Assembly (NCBI RefSeq): GCF_004349195.1
Contig: NZ_SMLG01000001.1
Coordinates: 772,088 to 836,087 of the forward strand
Source of the DNA: Flavobacterium rhamnosiphilum
GTDB taxonomy: Bacteria > Bacteroidota > Bacteroidia > Flavobacteriales > Flavobacteriaceae
Direction: 5' to 3'
DNA length: 64,000 nt
The notes under the pieces were generated by a model that worked only from the letters and a program-made list of their open reading frames with translations, did not search any database and was not told where the DNA came from. Positions 25,258 to 32,976 of the stretch are shown piece after piece; the first letter of the stretch is position 1, and every line of letters begins with the position of its first letter. Position numbers and translations under genes: made by a program.

Positions 25258-26013
25258 ATGAAAACTAAAATAGGAATCCTTTGTTTGCTTTTCTTTTGCC
25301 AATTTTCTTTTGGTCAAAATGAAAACAGAAAGTCATTGCACGGTCAATTTATAAATGAATCCGCTTTGGTGGACAACGGATATGTTTTTAATTTGAATTC
25401 AAAAACGAGAACCTTTATAAGTGATCAAGGTTTTTTTGATATTTTGGCGAAAGCCAAAGATACATTGCTGGTCTCAAGCGCTTCTTTTAAGTCTAAAAAA
25501 ATTGTGATTCAGGACAAAGATTTTTCAAAACCTTTGTTTGTAGTCAATTTAGAAACGCAAACTACACTGTTGAAGGAAGTTATTGTGAAGCGCAAAGCGG
25601 AGATAAAACCAATAACTGGAAGTTCTCAGGGAATTGTCGACATGCAATTTTTTGATGATGCGAAATCTTCACCTGTGAATAGAACCATGCCTTCGGACGG
25701 AACCATAGAAAATGGAATGGATTTTGTTAGGATATTCAAAATGGTTTCTAAATTATTCAAGAATGATTCGACAAAAAGAACCGATTTGAATCCTGATGTG
25801 GATTTTTCTGATGTGGTTTCTAAAGGGATTGATACTTATTTCTTTACAAATACGTTGAAGTTGAAAAACGAGGAAATTGGACTTTTTCTGGATTATTGCG
25901 AGAATGATCCAAAATCAAAAAGCCTTTTGAAACAAGAAGACGAATTCCTACTAATTGATTTTTTAATCACCAAGAACGAAGAGTTTAAAAGAATTGCTAC
26001 TTTTGGAAAATGA
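25258..26013 (+). CDS. Secreted carboxypeptidase-regulatory-domain protein (paralogue D)
   Basis: 251 residues with a signal peptide (ends FSFGQ) and a regulatory domain (SLHGQFINESALVDNGYVFN, FFDILAKAKDTLLVSS). The YTPAERKLYT motif of A and B is replaced by unrelated sequence, but the tail keeps the pattern (NTLKLKNEEIGLFLDYCEND...LIDFLITKNEEFKRIA), so it is the most diverged complete member. Its stop overlaps the DUF6702 start by 4 bp. The coupling suggests these proteins and the next act together; the role is unknown. Confidence 0.75.
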   Translation: MKTKIGILCLLFFCQFSFGQNENRKSLHGQFINESALVDNGYVFNLNSKTRTFISDQGFFDILAKAKDTLLVSSASFKSKKIVIQDKDFSKPLFVVNLETQTTLLKEVIVKRKAEIKPITGSSQGIVDMQFFDDAKSSPVNRTMPSDGTIENGMDFVRIFKMVSKLFKNDSTKRTDLNPDVDFSDVVSKGIDTYFFTNTLKLKNEEIGLFLDYCENDPKSKSLLKQEDEFLLIDFLITKNEEFKRIATFGK

Positions 26014-26516
26014 AAAAAACAATCTTAATTACTTTTTTTGGGTTATTATTTTTAACGTTGACTTCTTTTAGTGTCCATAAATTTTATGTGGCATTATACC
26101 AAGTAAATTACGCTCCCCAAAAGAAAATGCTTCAAATCACCGCCCGCATTTTTGTTGATGATTTGAATAATGCCGTTGGGAAAAAGTATGCTAAAAAAAT
26201 CAATTTGGGTTCTGAAAAAGAGACAGCCGAAGATTTGGTTTTATTGAAAAAATATTTCAGCGAAAAATTCTCCATAAAAATAAATGGACAATCGAAGTCC
26301 ATGAATCTTTTAAGCAAAGAAATGGATGGGGATGTACTCATCTGTTACTTAAATATAAAGGAGATTTCTAAAATTAATTCACTCGAAATTTATAACACAG
26401 TTATCATAGAAGGAAATTCAGAGCAGCAAAATATTATGCATTTTAATGTGGGTGGAATAAAAAATACATTACTATTTAAAGAATCCACGTCCAAGGGAAT
26501 GTTAAAATATGAATAA
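26010..26516 (+). CDS. Secreted DUF6702 family protein
   Basis: 168 residues with an N-terminal hydrophobic export signal (LITFFGLLFLTLTSFS) followed by HKFYVALYQVNYAPQKKMLQITARIFVDDLNNAV. This is the opening of the DUF6702 family, commonly found next to M1 peptidases in Flavobacteriia. The rest is beta-rich. No catalytic motif is visible. It is translationally coupled to paralogue D (4-bp overlap) and precedes the M1 peptidase by 60 bp. Confidence 0.75.
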   Translation: MKKTILITFFGLLFLTLTSFSVHKFYVALYQVNYAPQKKMLQITARIFVDDLNNAVGKKYAKKINLGSEKETAEDLVLLKKYFSEKFSIKINGQSKSMNLLSKEMDGDVLICYLNIKEISKINSLEIYNTVIIEGNSEQQNIMHFNVGGIKNTLLFKESTSKGMLKYE

Positions 26517-26576
26517 ATTTAAAAACATCTGTTTTAAATTATTATTTTCACGCACTGAATAACCAGATTTTTACCT

Positions 26577-28820
26577 ATGAAAAAATTTACATTATTATTA
26601 CTTCTTCCGGCAATTTTGTTTGCTCAAGAAAAAACGGCACCTGTTACGCCAAAACAACCAGGAAAGTACGATACCAATAAGTTTAGCCAAATGTATGATT
26701 TGTTAGCAACGCCTAACATGTTTCGTACTGCTTCTGGAGCTCCGGGTCCTGCTTATTATCAACAGCAGGCTGACTACAAGATAAATGTAGAACTTGATGA
26801 CAAAAAATCTAAACTAACTGGGTCGGAAATGGTTACTTATTATAACAATTCTCCTGACACTTTAGAATATTTATGGGTTCAGTTAGACCAAAATCAAGCT
26901 GCGAAAACTTCGCAAACGCCATTGGCGGAAAGCCAAAGAATGGAGCAGGTTTTTCCTGCTGGAAACTTCGCAAACAAGTTTTTAAAACCAGAATTAGAGC
27001 GTGGATTCAACATTGAGTTCGTGAAAGATGTAAAAGGAAATCCTTTGTCGTATTCGATCAATCAAACCATGATGCGTATTAATTTAGTAACTCCAATGAA
27101 ACCTGGTGAAAAATTTACTTTTTCTATCAATTGGTGGTATAATATTAATAATTACAGACAAGATGGTGGTCGTTCAGGCTATGAATTATTCGAAAAAGAA
27201 GGGAATAAATTATATGTAATTGCTCAGTTCTATCCTAGAATGGCAGTTTATAATGATGTTGAAGGATGGCAGAATATGCAATTTTGGGGAACGGGAGAAT
27301 TTACGTTGCCTTTTGGAAATTTTGATGTAAATATTACAGTGCCGGCAGATCACGTTATGGAAGCTACCGGTGAATTGATGAATAGAAGCGAAGTCTTTAC
27401 TACAGAGCAAGTAAAAAGATACGAACTGGCTCAAAAATCATTTGATAAACCAGTTGTAATTGTTACTCAAGCGGAAGCGGAAGCAAGTGAAAAAGGTTTT
27501 TCAGAAAAGAAAAAAACATGGAAATTCAGCGCTAAAAACGTAAGAGACTTTGGTATTGCTACGTCAAGAAAGTTTATTCTTGATGCAATGGCAGTTAAAT
27601 TAAATGAGAAAACGGTAATGGCAGTTTCAGTCTATCCTAAAGAAGCAAATCCGCTTTGGGGAGAAACTTCTACAAGAACTGTGGTGCATACTTTAAAAAG
27701 TTATTCATCTCACACATTTGATTATCCTTATCCAAAAGCAGTTTCTGTATCAGCGGAAGATCAAGGAATGGAATATCCAATGATTTGTTGGAATTATGGT
27801 CGCCCTGACGAAAAAGGAGTGACAAGTGAACGTACTAAAAACGGAATGATTGGCGTAATAATACATGAAGTAGGACACAATTTTTTTCCTATGATTGTAA
27901 ATTCTGACGAACGTCAATGGTCTTGGATGGACGAAGGTCTTAATACATTTATGGAGTATATGGCCGAACAAGAAATGGGGACAAATTTCCCTTCAAGTCG
28001 TGGACCGGCAAGTAAAATTGTTCCTTACATGAGTGGAGATCAAAAATTCTTGGAGCCTATTATGTCTAACTCTGAAACGATCGTTCAATTTGGTGCTAAT
28101 GCTTATGGTAAGCCGGCAACAGGTTTAAATATTCTTAGAGAAACAATCATGGGAAGAGAATTATTTGACCATGCTTTCAAAGTATATGCAAACAGATGGA
28201 AATTCAAGCATCCTACACCAGAAGACTTTTTTAGAACTATGGAAGATGCATCAGCAGTAGATTTAGATTGGTTTTTCAGAGGATGGTTTTACTCTACTGA
28301 TTTTGTAGATATCGGAGTGAAAGAAGTAAAACAATATTATGTGTCTGAGACAGCAACTAAAGAATTAAAAGACGCCGTAGTAAGAAGAGGGCGTTTTGGT
28401 CAAGAAAAAGGACCTTTCGTTTATTTAGTTCCTGGAACAAGTGAAGAATTGTCATCAAAAGATAAGAAAGCATTGGCGATTGAAGATGTAAATTTACTAT
28501 CTGAGTATGTAAACCAAAACTTTTCTGCAGATGAAAAATCAAAATTAAAATCTCCTAAGTATTTCTACGAAGTAGAGTTTAACAAGCCAGGAGGAATGTT
28601 AATGCCAATTATCGTTGAATTGACCTACGAAGATGATACGAAAGAAACCTTCAAATATCCAGCTCAAATCTGGAGAAAAAACAATGATACGGCTAAGAAA
28701 GTTTATGCAACTGAAAAAGCAATCAAGAAGATTCAGTTAGATCCAAAATTAGAAACTGCTGATATTGACGTAACCAATAACGCTTGGCCTAAAGAAGAAG
28801 TGAAGTCTAAATTTGATTAA
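26577..28820 (+). CDS. Secreted M1 family zinc aminopeptidase
   Basis: 747 residues with a signal peptide (ends ILFAQ). Zinc motif HExxH is HEVGH (His430, Glu431, His434), with the third ligand Glu453 in WMDEGLNTFMEY, 19 residues after the second His as expected. The exopeptidase motif equivalent to GxMEN reads DQGMEYP (about 396-401). The N-terminal beta domain (about 65-300) is present, and the C-terminal 150 residues are family-typical. It should trim peptides in the periplasm or at the surface. It is the last gene of the block and ends at a strong terminator. Confidence 0.93.
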   Translation: MKKFTLLLLLPAILFAQEKTAPVTPKQPGKYDTNKFSQMYDLLATPNMFRTASGAPGPAYYQQQADYKINVELDDKKSKLTGSEMVTYYNNSPDTLEYLWVQLDQNQAAKTSQTPLAESQRMEQVFPAGNFANKFLKPELERGFNIEFVKDVKGNPLSYSINQTMMRINLVTPMKPGEKFTFSINWWYNINNYRQDGGRSGYELFEKEGNKLYVIAQFYPRMAVYNDVEGWQNMQFWGTGEFTLPFGNFDVNITVPADHVMEATGELMNRSEVFTTEQVKRYELAQKSFDKPVVIVTQAEAEASEKGFSEKKKTWKFSAKNVRDFGIATSRKFILDAMAVKLNEKTVMAVSVYPKEANPLWGETSTRTVVHTLKSYSSHTFDYPYPKAVSVSAEDQGMEYPMICWNYGRPDEKGVTSERTKNGMIGVIIHEVGHNFFPMIVNSDERQWSWMDEGLNTFMEYMAEQEMGTNFPSSRGPASKIVPYMSGDQKFLEPIMSNSETIVQFGANAYGKPATGLNILRETIMGRELFDHAFKVYANRWKFKHPTPEDFFRTMEDASAVDLDWFFRGWFYSTDFVDIGVKEVKQYYVSETATKELKDAVVRRGRFGQEKGPFVYLVPGTSEELSSKDKKALAIEDVNLLSEYVNQNFSADEKSKLKSPKYFYEVEFNKPGGMLMPIIVELTYEDDTKETFKYPAQIWRKNNDTAKKVYATEKAIKKIQLDPKLETADIDVTNNAWPKEEVKSKFD

Positions 28821-28836
28821 ATAAAGACAGGAAATG

Positions 28837-28867
28837 AAAAAAGACTCTGAAAAGAGTCTTTTTTTTA
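28837..28867 (+). terminator. Rho-independent terminator after the M1 peptidase
   Basis: AAAAAAGACTC and GAGTCTTTTTT arms, 6-nt loop and a run of T residues, 17 bp after the stop codon. Confidence 0.92.
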
Positions 28868-28901
28868 TGAAAAAATTAAAAGTCAAAGATTCAAAATTAG
28901 G

Positions 28902-28909
28902 TATCTTTG
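28902..28909 (+). promoter_or_regulatory. -7 element TATCTTTG upstream of tatA
   Basis: TATCTTTG matches TAnnTTTG and lies 22 bp before the tatA ATG, just after the previous terminator, so a promoter is expected here. The -33 region is not recognisable. Confidence 0.5.
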
Positions 28910-28930
28910 CAACAATAAAAAATAAGAAAT

Positions 28931-29320
28931 ATGTTTGGCATAGGAGGAGGCGAATTAATTTTTATCATGTTTATAGTACTCATGCTTTTTGGGTCGGATA
29001 AAGTACCGGAAATAGCCCGCACGATGGGTAAAGCAATGGCACAATTAAAACATGCTACGAATGACATAAAAAGTGAGATTCAAAAAGGAGCGGAAGCTAA
29101 TGGATTAGATACGCAAACACTAACCGATTTAAGAGGAAATATTACATCGGAAATCAATAAAGCGAAAGAAAACCTATTGGGAGATACGTCTCAAATTAGC
29201 GATATAACCTCAGAAATAAATAAAGCCAAAGACAGTTTACTGGGCGAAACAACCACTCAAATCGAAACAACTAAAGAAGTTATAGAAGATGTTACAGGAC
29301 CTATAAAACGTCAGATGTAA
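28931..29320 (+). CDS. tatA: Twin-arginine translocase TatA/TatE family subunit
   Basis: 129 residues. One N-terminal transmembrane helix (about 7-21) is followed by the FGSDKVPEIARTMGKAMAQ hinge and amphipathic helix, the hallmark of TatA pore subunits. The C-terminal tail is unusual: an 18-residue unit beginning ITSEINKAKENLLGD (71-88) is repeated as ITSEINKAKDSLLGE (92-109), both predicted helical. No tatC or tatB is adjacent. The stop shares one base with the ATG of the PAP2 gene (TAATG), so the two are coupled. Confidence 0.9.
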   Translation: MFGIGGGELIFIMFIVLMLFGSDKVPEIARTMGKAMAQLKHATNDIKSEIQKGAEANGLDTQTLTDLRGNITSEINKAKENLLGDTSQISDITSEINKAKDSLLGETTTQIETTKEVIEDVTGPIKRQM

Positions 29321-29883
29321 TGTTAGAAAAGTTACTGTCTTTAGATACGGAATTGTTTGTTTATTTGAATGGGTTAGGGTCGGAAACGTATGATGGACTT
29401 TGGTTATTTATTACCAGACAAAGCAACTGGACTCCTCTTTTTTTACTCCTTTTGTATGTTATTTATAAAAAATTAGGAGTTAAACAAACCTTGTATTTAT
29501 TGCTGTTTGTAGCAGCTTTAATCACAATTACAGATCAAACAACAAACTTGTTCAAGAACGGATTTCAAAGATTACGCCCTTGTAATAATCCTGAAATCAA
29601 TTCCTTTATACGTATAGTTCAAGAACGCAAATCATTCAGTTTTTTCTCGGGACACGCCGCTAATTCAATGGCAGTTGCAACATTTTTGTATTTTAATTTT
29701 AAGGACAAAATCAGGTTTTTTGGCTTCCTGTTCTTATGGCCACTCATCTTCGCTTACAGTAGGATCTATCTGGGATTGCATTATCCATTGGATATTCTTA
29801 CAGGCTATTTCTTCGGATTTACTTTTGGATTTTTGATGTTCAAAGGATACAAAATTGCACAACAAAAGTATTTCCCACAATAA
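29320..29883 (+). CDS. PAP2 family membrane phosphatase
   Basis: 187 residues, several membrane helices. The three phosphatase motifs are present: KNGFQRLRP, SFFSGHAANS and SRIYLGLHYPLD, carrying the catalytic His residues. Such enzymes dephosphorylate lipid phosphates such as undecaprenyl or phosphatidylglycerol phosphates at the inner membrane. A role in recycling undecaprenyl pyrophosphate is plausible, but the specific substrate cannot be read. Coupled to tatA by a TAATG junction. Confidence 0.88.
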   Translation: MLEKLLSLDTELFVYLNGLGSETYDGLWLFITRQSNWTPLFLLLLYVIYKKLGVKQTLYLLLFVAALITITDQTTNLFKNGFQRLRPCNNPEINSFIRIVQERKSFSFFSGHAANSMAVATFLYFNFKDKIRFFGFLFLWPLIFAYSRIYLGLHYPLDILTGYFFGFTFGFLMFKGYKIAQQKYFPQ

Positions 29884-29900
29884 TAATTTTAGAATTATTT

Positions 29901-30003
29901 AGGAGCTATTTCCTGCTATTCGCTGTATCTTTTCCTTGTCCTTCTTCCTTCTCAGTCAGAATTACAAGAAAAAGGATGCCGCTTCTATCAGGGCTAGGGC
30001 ATT
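29901..30003. repeat. Dispersed intergenic repeat, copy 1
   Basis: Begins AGGAGCTATTTCCTGCTATT, with core GCTATTCGCTGTATCTTTT (29915-29933), and ends AAAAAGGATGCCGCTTCTATC (29969-29989) then GGGCTAGG. The same two end-blocks, diverged, occur at 60245-60390 and, inverted, at 62754-62830. It fills the gap between the convergent PAP2 and O-methyltransferase genes. Confidence 0.6.
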
Positions 30004-30027
30004 TATTTTTTAAGGGAGTATCCTAAA

Positions 30028-30669
30028 CTAAAGAACTCGACTTACCGTTAATCCATCACGAATAGGCAACAAAACCGTTTCTACTCTTGGATCAGTTGCT
30101 AATAACTGATTGTATTCCAGTAATACTTTTGTGCTCAAATCATTGGGTTGCAACGGTTCCAGAACTTTCCCGCTCCACAACACATTATCCGATAAAATAA
30201 TCCCTCCTTTATTCATTTTTGGAACAATCAAATCAAAATAGTTGAGGTAATTTTCTTTATCAGCATCAATAAAAACCAAGTCAAATTTTAAGTCAAGTGT
30301 TGGAATGATGTCAATTGCTTCTCCTAAATGTTGTACAATTTGTTTCCCCCAAGGTGATTTGTCAAAATGTTTTCTTTGAAAATCAACTAATTCTTCTTTG
30401 ATGTCAATCGTGTGCAATTGTCCGGTTTCCTGCATGCCTTCGCACAAGCACAACGCCGAATAGCCGGTATAAGTGCCAATTTCCAGAATATTTACTGGTC
30501 GAATCAATTTAGACAACATACTCAAAACCCGACCTTGAAAATGTCCGCTCAACATTCGCGGCAGCAGAATTTTTTGATAGGTTTCCTTATTCAGAGCTGC
30601 CAGTAAAGCCGGTTCTTTTTCAGAATGTTGCTCGATGTAATCTTCTAATTCTTGGGAAATGAAATGCAT
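30028..30669 (-). CDS. O-methyltransferase (class I, SAM-dependent)
   Basis: 213 residues of the Methyltransf_3/CCoAOMT-like family. The SAM-binding motif NILEIGTYTGYSALCLCEGM is followed by LHTIDIKEELVDF and FDLVFIDADKENYLNYFD, where the acidic residues bind the metal; GGIILSDNVLWSGKV completes the pattern. These enzymes methylate catechol-like hydroxyls. The physiological substrate is unknown. Monocistronic, minus strand, preceded by a TAATTTTG element (30686-30693). Confidence 0.9.
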   Translation of the reverse strand: MHFISQELEDYIEQHSEKEPALLAALNKETYQKILLPRMLSGHFQGRVLSMLSKLIRPVNILEIGTYTGYSALCLCEGMQETGQLHTIDIKEELVDFQRKHFDKSPWGKQIVQHLGEAIDIIPTLDLKFDLVFIDADKENYLNYFDLIVPKMNKGGIILSDNVLWSGKVLEPLQPNDLSTKVLLEYNQLLATDPRVETVLLPIRDGLTVSRVL

Positions 30670-30685
30670 TATTTTAAATTTTTCA

Positions 30686-30693
30686 CAAAATTA
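30686..30693 (-). promoter_or_regulatory. -7 element TAATTTTG upstream of the O-methyltransferase gene
   Basis: TAATTTTG on the minus strand matches TAnnTTTG about 17 bp before the ATG. No properly spaced -33 TTTG is seen. Confidence 0.4.
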
Positions 30694-30737
30694 CAAATAA
30701 CCAAATTCACAAATAACGAAAACCTCAAAATACTTAC

Positions 30738-30745
30738 TAACTTTG
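30738..30745 (+). promoter_or_regulatory. -7 element TAACTTTG directly before rlmN
   Basis: TAACTTTG matches TAnnTTTG and its last base is only 5 bp from the rlmN ATG. If used, transcription would start at or next to the A of the start codon, giving a leaderless mRNA. Confidence 0.45.
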
Positions 30746-30749
30746 CACC

Positions 30750-31793
30750 ATGGAAATCGAGAAAAAAGACATACGATCCTTATCAAAAGAACAACTACGA
30801 GATTTTTTTGTCGCTAATAACGATAAAGCCTTTCGTGGAAATCAAGTTTACGAATGGTTGTGGAGTAAAGGCGCACATAGTTTTGAGGATATGACCAATG
30901 TTTCTAAGGGAACACGTACGATGCTGGAAACACATTTTGTTATCAATCACATCAAAGTGGATACGATGCAGCGCAGTGAAGACGGAACCGTGAAAAATGC
31001 TGTTCGTTTGCATGATGGTTTGGTGGTGGAATCGGTTTTGATACCTACAAACACAAGAACTACAGCTTGTGTTTCGAGTCAAGTAGGTTGTAGTTTAGAT
31101 TGCAACTTTTGCGCCACAGCGCGATTAAAAAGAATGCGAAATCTGGAACCGGCTGAAATCTATGATCAAGTAATTGCCATTGATAAAGAAAGCCGTTTGT
31201 ATTACAATCATCCGTTGTCGAATATTGTTTTCATGGGAATGGGAGAGCCACTTATGAATTACAACAATGTGTTGAAGGCAATCGAAATGATTACTTCCTC
31301 GGAAGGTTTAGGAATGTCGCCTAAACGAATTATGGTTTCGACTTCGGGAGTTCCTAAAATGATTAAGAAATTAGCAGATGATGACGTGAAATTCAAATTA
31401 GCGGTTTCGCTACACTCTGCAATCGATGAAATACGTTCCCGAATTATGCCGTTTAGTGCTAATTTTCCTTTGGCAGATTTACGCGAATCATTGGAATATT
31501 GGTATCGAAAAACTAAAAGTAAAATCTCCTACGAGTATGTCGTTTGGAAAGATATCAATGACAATAAAGCTTCAATAGATGCTTTGGTGAAGTTCTGTAA
31601 ATACGTTCCTTGCAAAGTGAATCTGATTGAATACAATCCAATCGATGATGGAGAATTTCAACAAGCTTCTGAAGAATCAATTAATGCGTATATAAAAGCA
31701 CTGGAAGCGAGCGGTATTGTAGTAAAAGTGCGTCGAAGCCGCGGAAAAGATATTGATGCTGCCTGCGGTCAGCTGGCAAATAAAGAAGCATAA
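30750..31793 (+). CDS. rlmN: 23S rRNA (adenine2503-C2)-methyltransferase / tRNA methyltransferase
   Basis: 347 residues, radical-SAM enzyme methylating A2503 of 23S rRNA and position 37 of some tRNAs. The [4Fe-4S] motif is CSLDCNFC (Cys114, Cys118, Cys121). The GMGEPLMNYNN block binds SAM, and the C-terminal catalytic Cys is in GKDIDAACGQL. The first codon is supported by the family N-terminus (IEKKDIRSLSKEQL). The gene appears monocistronic, ending at a strong terminator. Confidence 0.96.
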   Translation: MEIEKKDIRSLSKEQLRDFFVANNDKAFRGNQVYEWLWSKGAHSFEDMTNVSKGTRTMLETHFVINHIKVDTMQRSEDGTVKNAVRLHDGLVVESVLIPTNTRTTACVSSQVGCSLDCNFCATARLKRMRNLEPAEIYDQVIAIDKESRLYYNHPLSNIVFMGMGEPLMNYNNVLKAIEMITSSEGLGMSPKRIMVSTSGVPKMIKKLADDDVKFKLAVSLHSAIDEIRSRIMPFSANFPLADLRESLEYWYRKTKSKISYEYVVWKDINDNKASIDALVKFCKYVPCKVNLIEYNPIDDGEFQQASEESINAYIKALEASGIVVKVRRSRGKDIDAACGQLANKEA

Positions 31794-31825
31794 AAAAAGG
31801 AGTTCAATTTTGAACTCCTTTTTTA
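31793..31825 (+). terminator. Rho-independent terminator of rlmN
   Basis: AAAAAAGGAGTTCAA and TTGAACTCCTTTTTT pair perfectly over 15 bp; the stem overlaps the rlmN stop codon. Confidence 0.92.
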
Positions 31826-31860
31826 GTTTTTAACCTCTTTGGGGAGATTGAGCCAATTTT

Positions 31861-32742
31861 TTAATTACCTAAATGAATTACAGTTGCTGTACCTCCATCT
31901 ATGGATAACATAGCCATATGGTCACATTCTCCTGTTCCATAATTAATTGTCGCATAGTGCGAATTTTTTGAAAGTTTTAATGTGCCAGACACAGGATATG
32001 GTGCTGGATTTTGTTGTAAACTACAAGCGGTTTTATGAACCAATGGTGTTGCTGCTTCTATTAAAGAGGTAAAAACAGATCCATTTGGATGTGTTGTCGT
32101 AAATGTTCCGTAAGTAGAATGCACATCATCCGTTGGGCTTGTATGGGTAGAAAATCCAGCAGTCATTTCTCTTATTCTTTCTCCGTTACGGATGTAAACT
32201 CCAGCCGTTGTGGTAAGTTTCATGTTGGTCATGGTAAATGTCGTTTTTGGATGTATTATAACTCCATCGCTTAGCATTTCTCTTTTCCATGTGGATGTTC
32301 CTTCTAGTTTACGGTCATTTACATAAAATCCATCAAAAGTGACAGTCATGTATTTCGGGAAAGCGGTTCCGGTAGTGCGGGTCAATATAATTTTTCCTTT
32401 TAGGGAATGTCCTCTAAATAAACAAGCTGAAGTTGCAGTTCCAAAAGTAATGGTCAATTTTCTAATTTCAGCTGTTGAGCCTAAATCGCTAACTAGTGCA
32501 CATTCAGGTTTTATTGAATAGTAATCTCCAATAGTTCTGCCAGTTGCAGATCCTTCTTTTGCTTCGTATTGATCATCAGCAATAAGGGATACATCGTCTA
32601 TGACATCATCCATATCCTGATTAGCGGCAACATCGTTACTGGTTACGCTTGCTTGTTGTGCAGGGGTATCTGATTCCTTTGTGCAACTTGTAAATGCAAA
32701 AATGCTCAAGGTCATTCCGATTAATAAAAATTTTGTTTTCAT
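31861..32742 (-). CDS. Hypothetical secreted lipoprotein
   Basis: 293 residues. The N-terminus is a lipoprotein signal with Cys20 (IFAFTSC) followed by a Thr/Ser/Ala/Asp-rich linker to about residue 60. The rest is beta-rich and Thr-rich, with repeated strand motifs such as KYMTVTFDGFYVNDRKLEG and GTLKLSKNSHYATINYGTGECDHMAML. Four Cys residues after the lipobox could form disulfides. I do not recognise a family or catalytic motif. It is a lone gene preceded by a TATATTTG element at 32781-32788. Confidence 0.75.
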   Translation of the reverse strand: MKTKFLLIGMTLSIFAFTSCTKESDTPAQQASVTSNDVAANQDMDDVIDDVSLIADDQYEAKEGSATGRTIGDYYSIKPECALVSDLGSTAEIRKLTITFGTATSACLFRGHSLKGKIILTRTTGTAFPKYMTVTFDGFYVNDRKLEGTSTWKREMLSDGVIIHPKTTFTMTNMKLTTTAGVYIRNGERIREMTAGFSTHTSPTDDVHSTYGTFTTTHPNGSVFTSLIEAATPLVHKTACSLQQNPAPYPVSGTLKLSKNSHYATINYGTGECDHMAMLSIDGGTATVIHLGN

Positions 32743-32780
32743 AACTGTAGGTTTTTGGGGTTTGGTTTTAATTAGATCGT

Positions 32781-32788
32781 CAAATATA
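32781..32788 (-). promoter_or_regulatory. -7 element TATATTTG upstream of the 32742 lipoprotein gene
   Basis: TATATTTG on the minus strand matches TAnnTTTG, 39 bp before the ATG. The -33 element is unclear. Confidence 0.45.
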
Positions 32789-32960
32789 CAAAAGATTTAA
32801 TCATGTTTTTAACGTAAAAACAAGCTAATGTTTAGTGAATTTAATAAAAAAATACAGTATCTGTTTTTTTGATGTAATGAAGAATGCGTCTTGTTGTATA
32901 TAAAAAAAATAACTAAAATACTTACTTATATTTAGTGATGTTTTTTTATTTCAAAAAATG

Positions 32961-32968
32961 TATATTTG
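32961..32968 (+). promoter_or_regulatory. -7 element TATATTTG before the polyprenyl synthase gene
   Basis: TATATTTG matches TAnnTTTG and ends 8 bp before the ATG, predicting a leader of only a few bases or none. Confidence 0.45.
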
Positions 32969-32976
32969 AATTCTAA

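Noticed and set aside
23553..26013. SusC/SusD-like nutrient uptake locus
   Set aside because: The proteins carry the regulatory domain that precedes SusC plugs, but none has a plug, TonB box or barrel, and no SusD is present.
30652..30894. 80-residue frame overlapping the O-methyltransferase and rlmN starts
   Set aside because: It covers the divergent promoter region and the beginning of rlmN in another frame, with no recognisable protein features.
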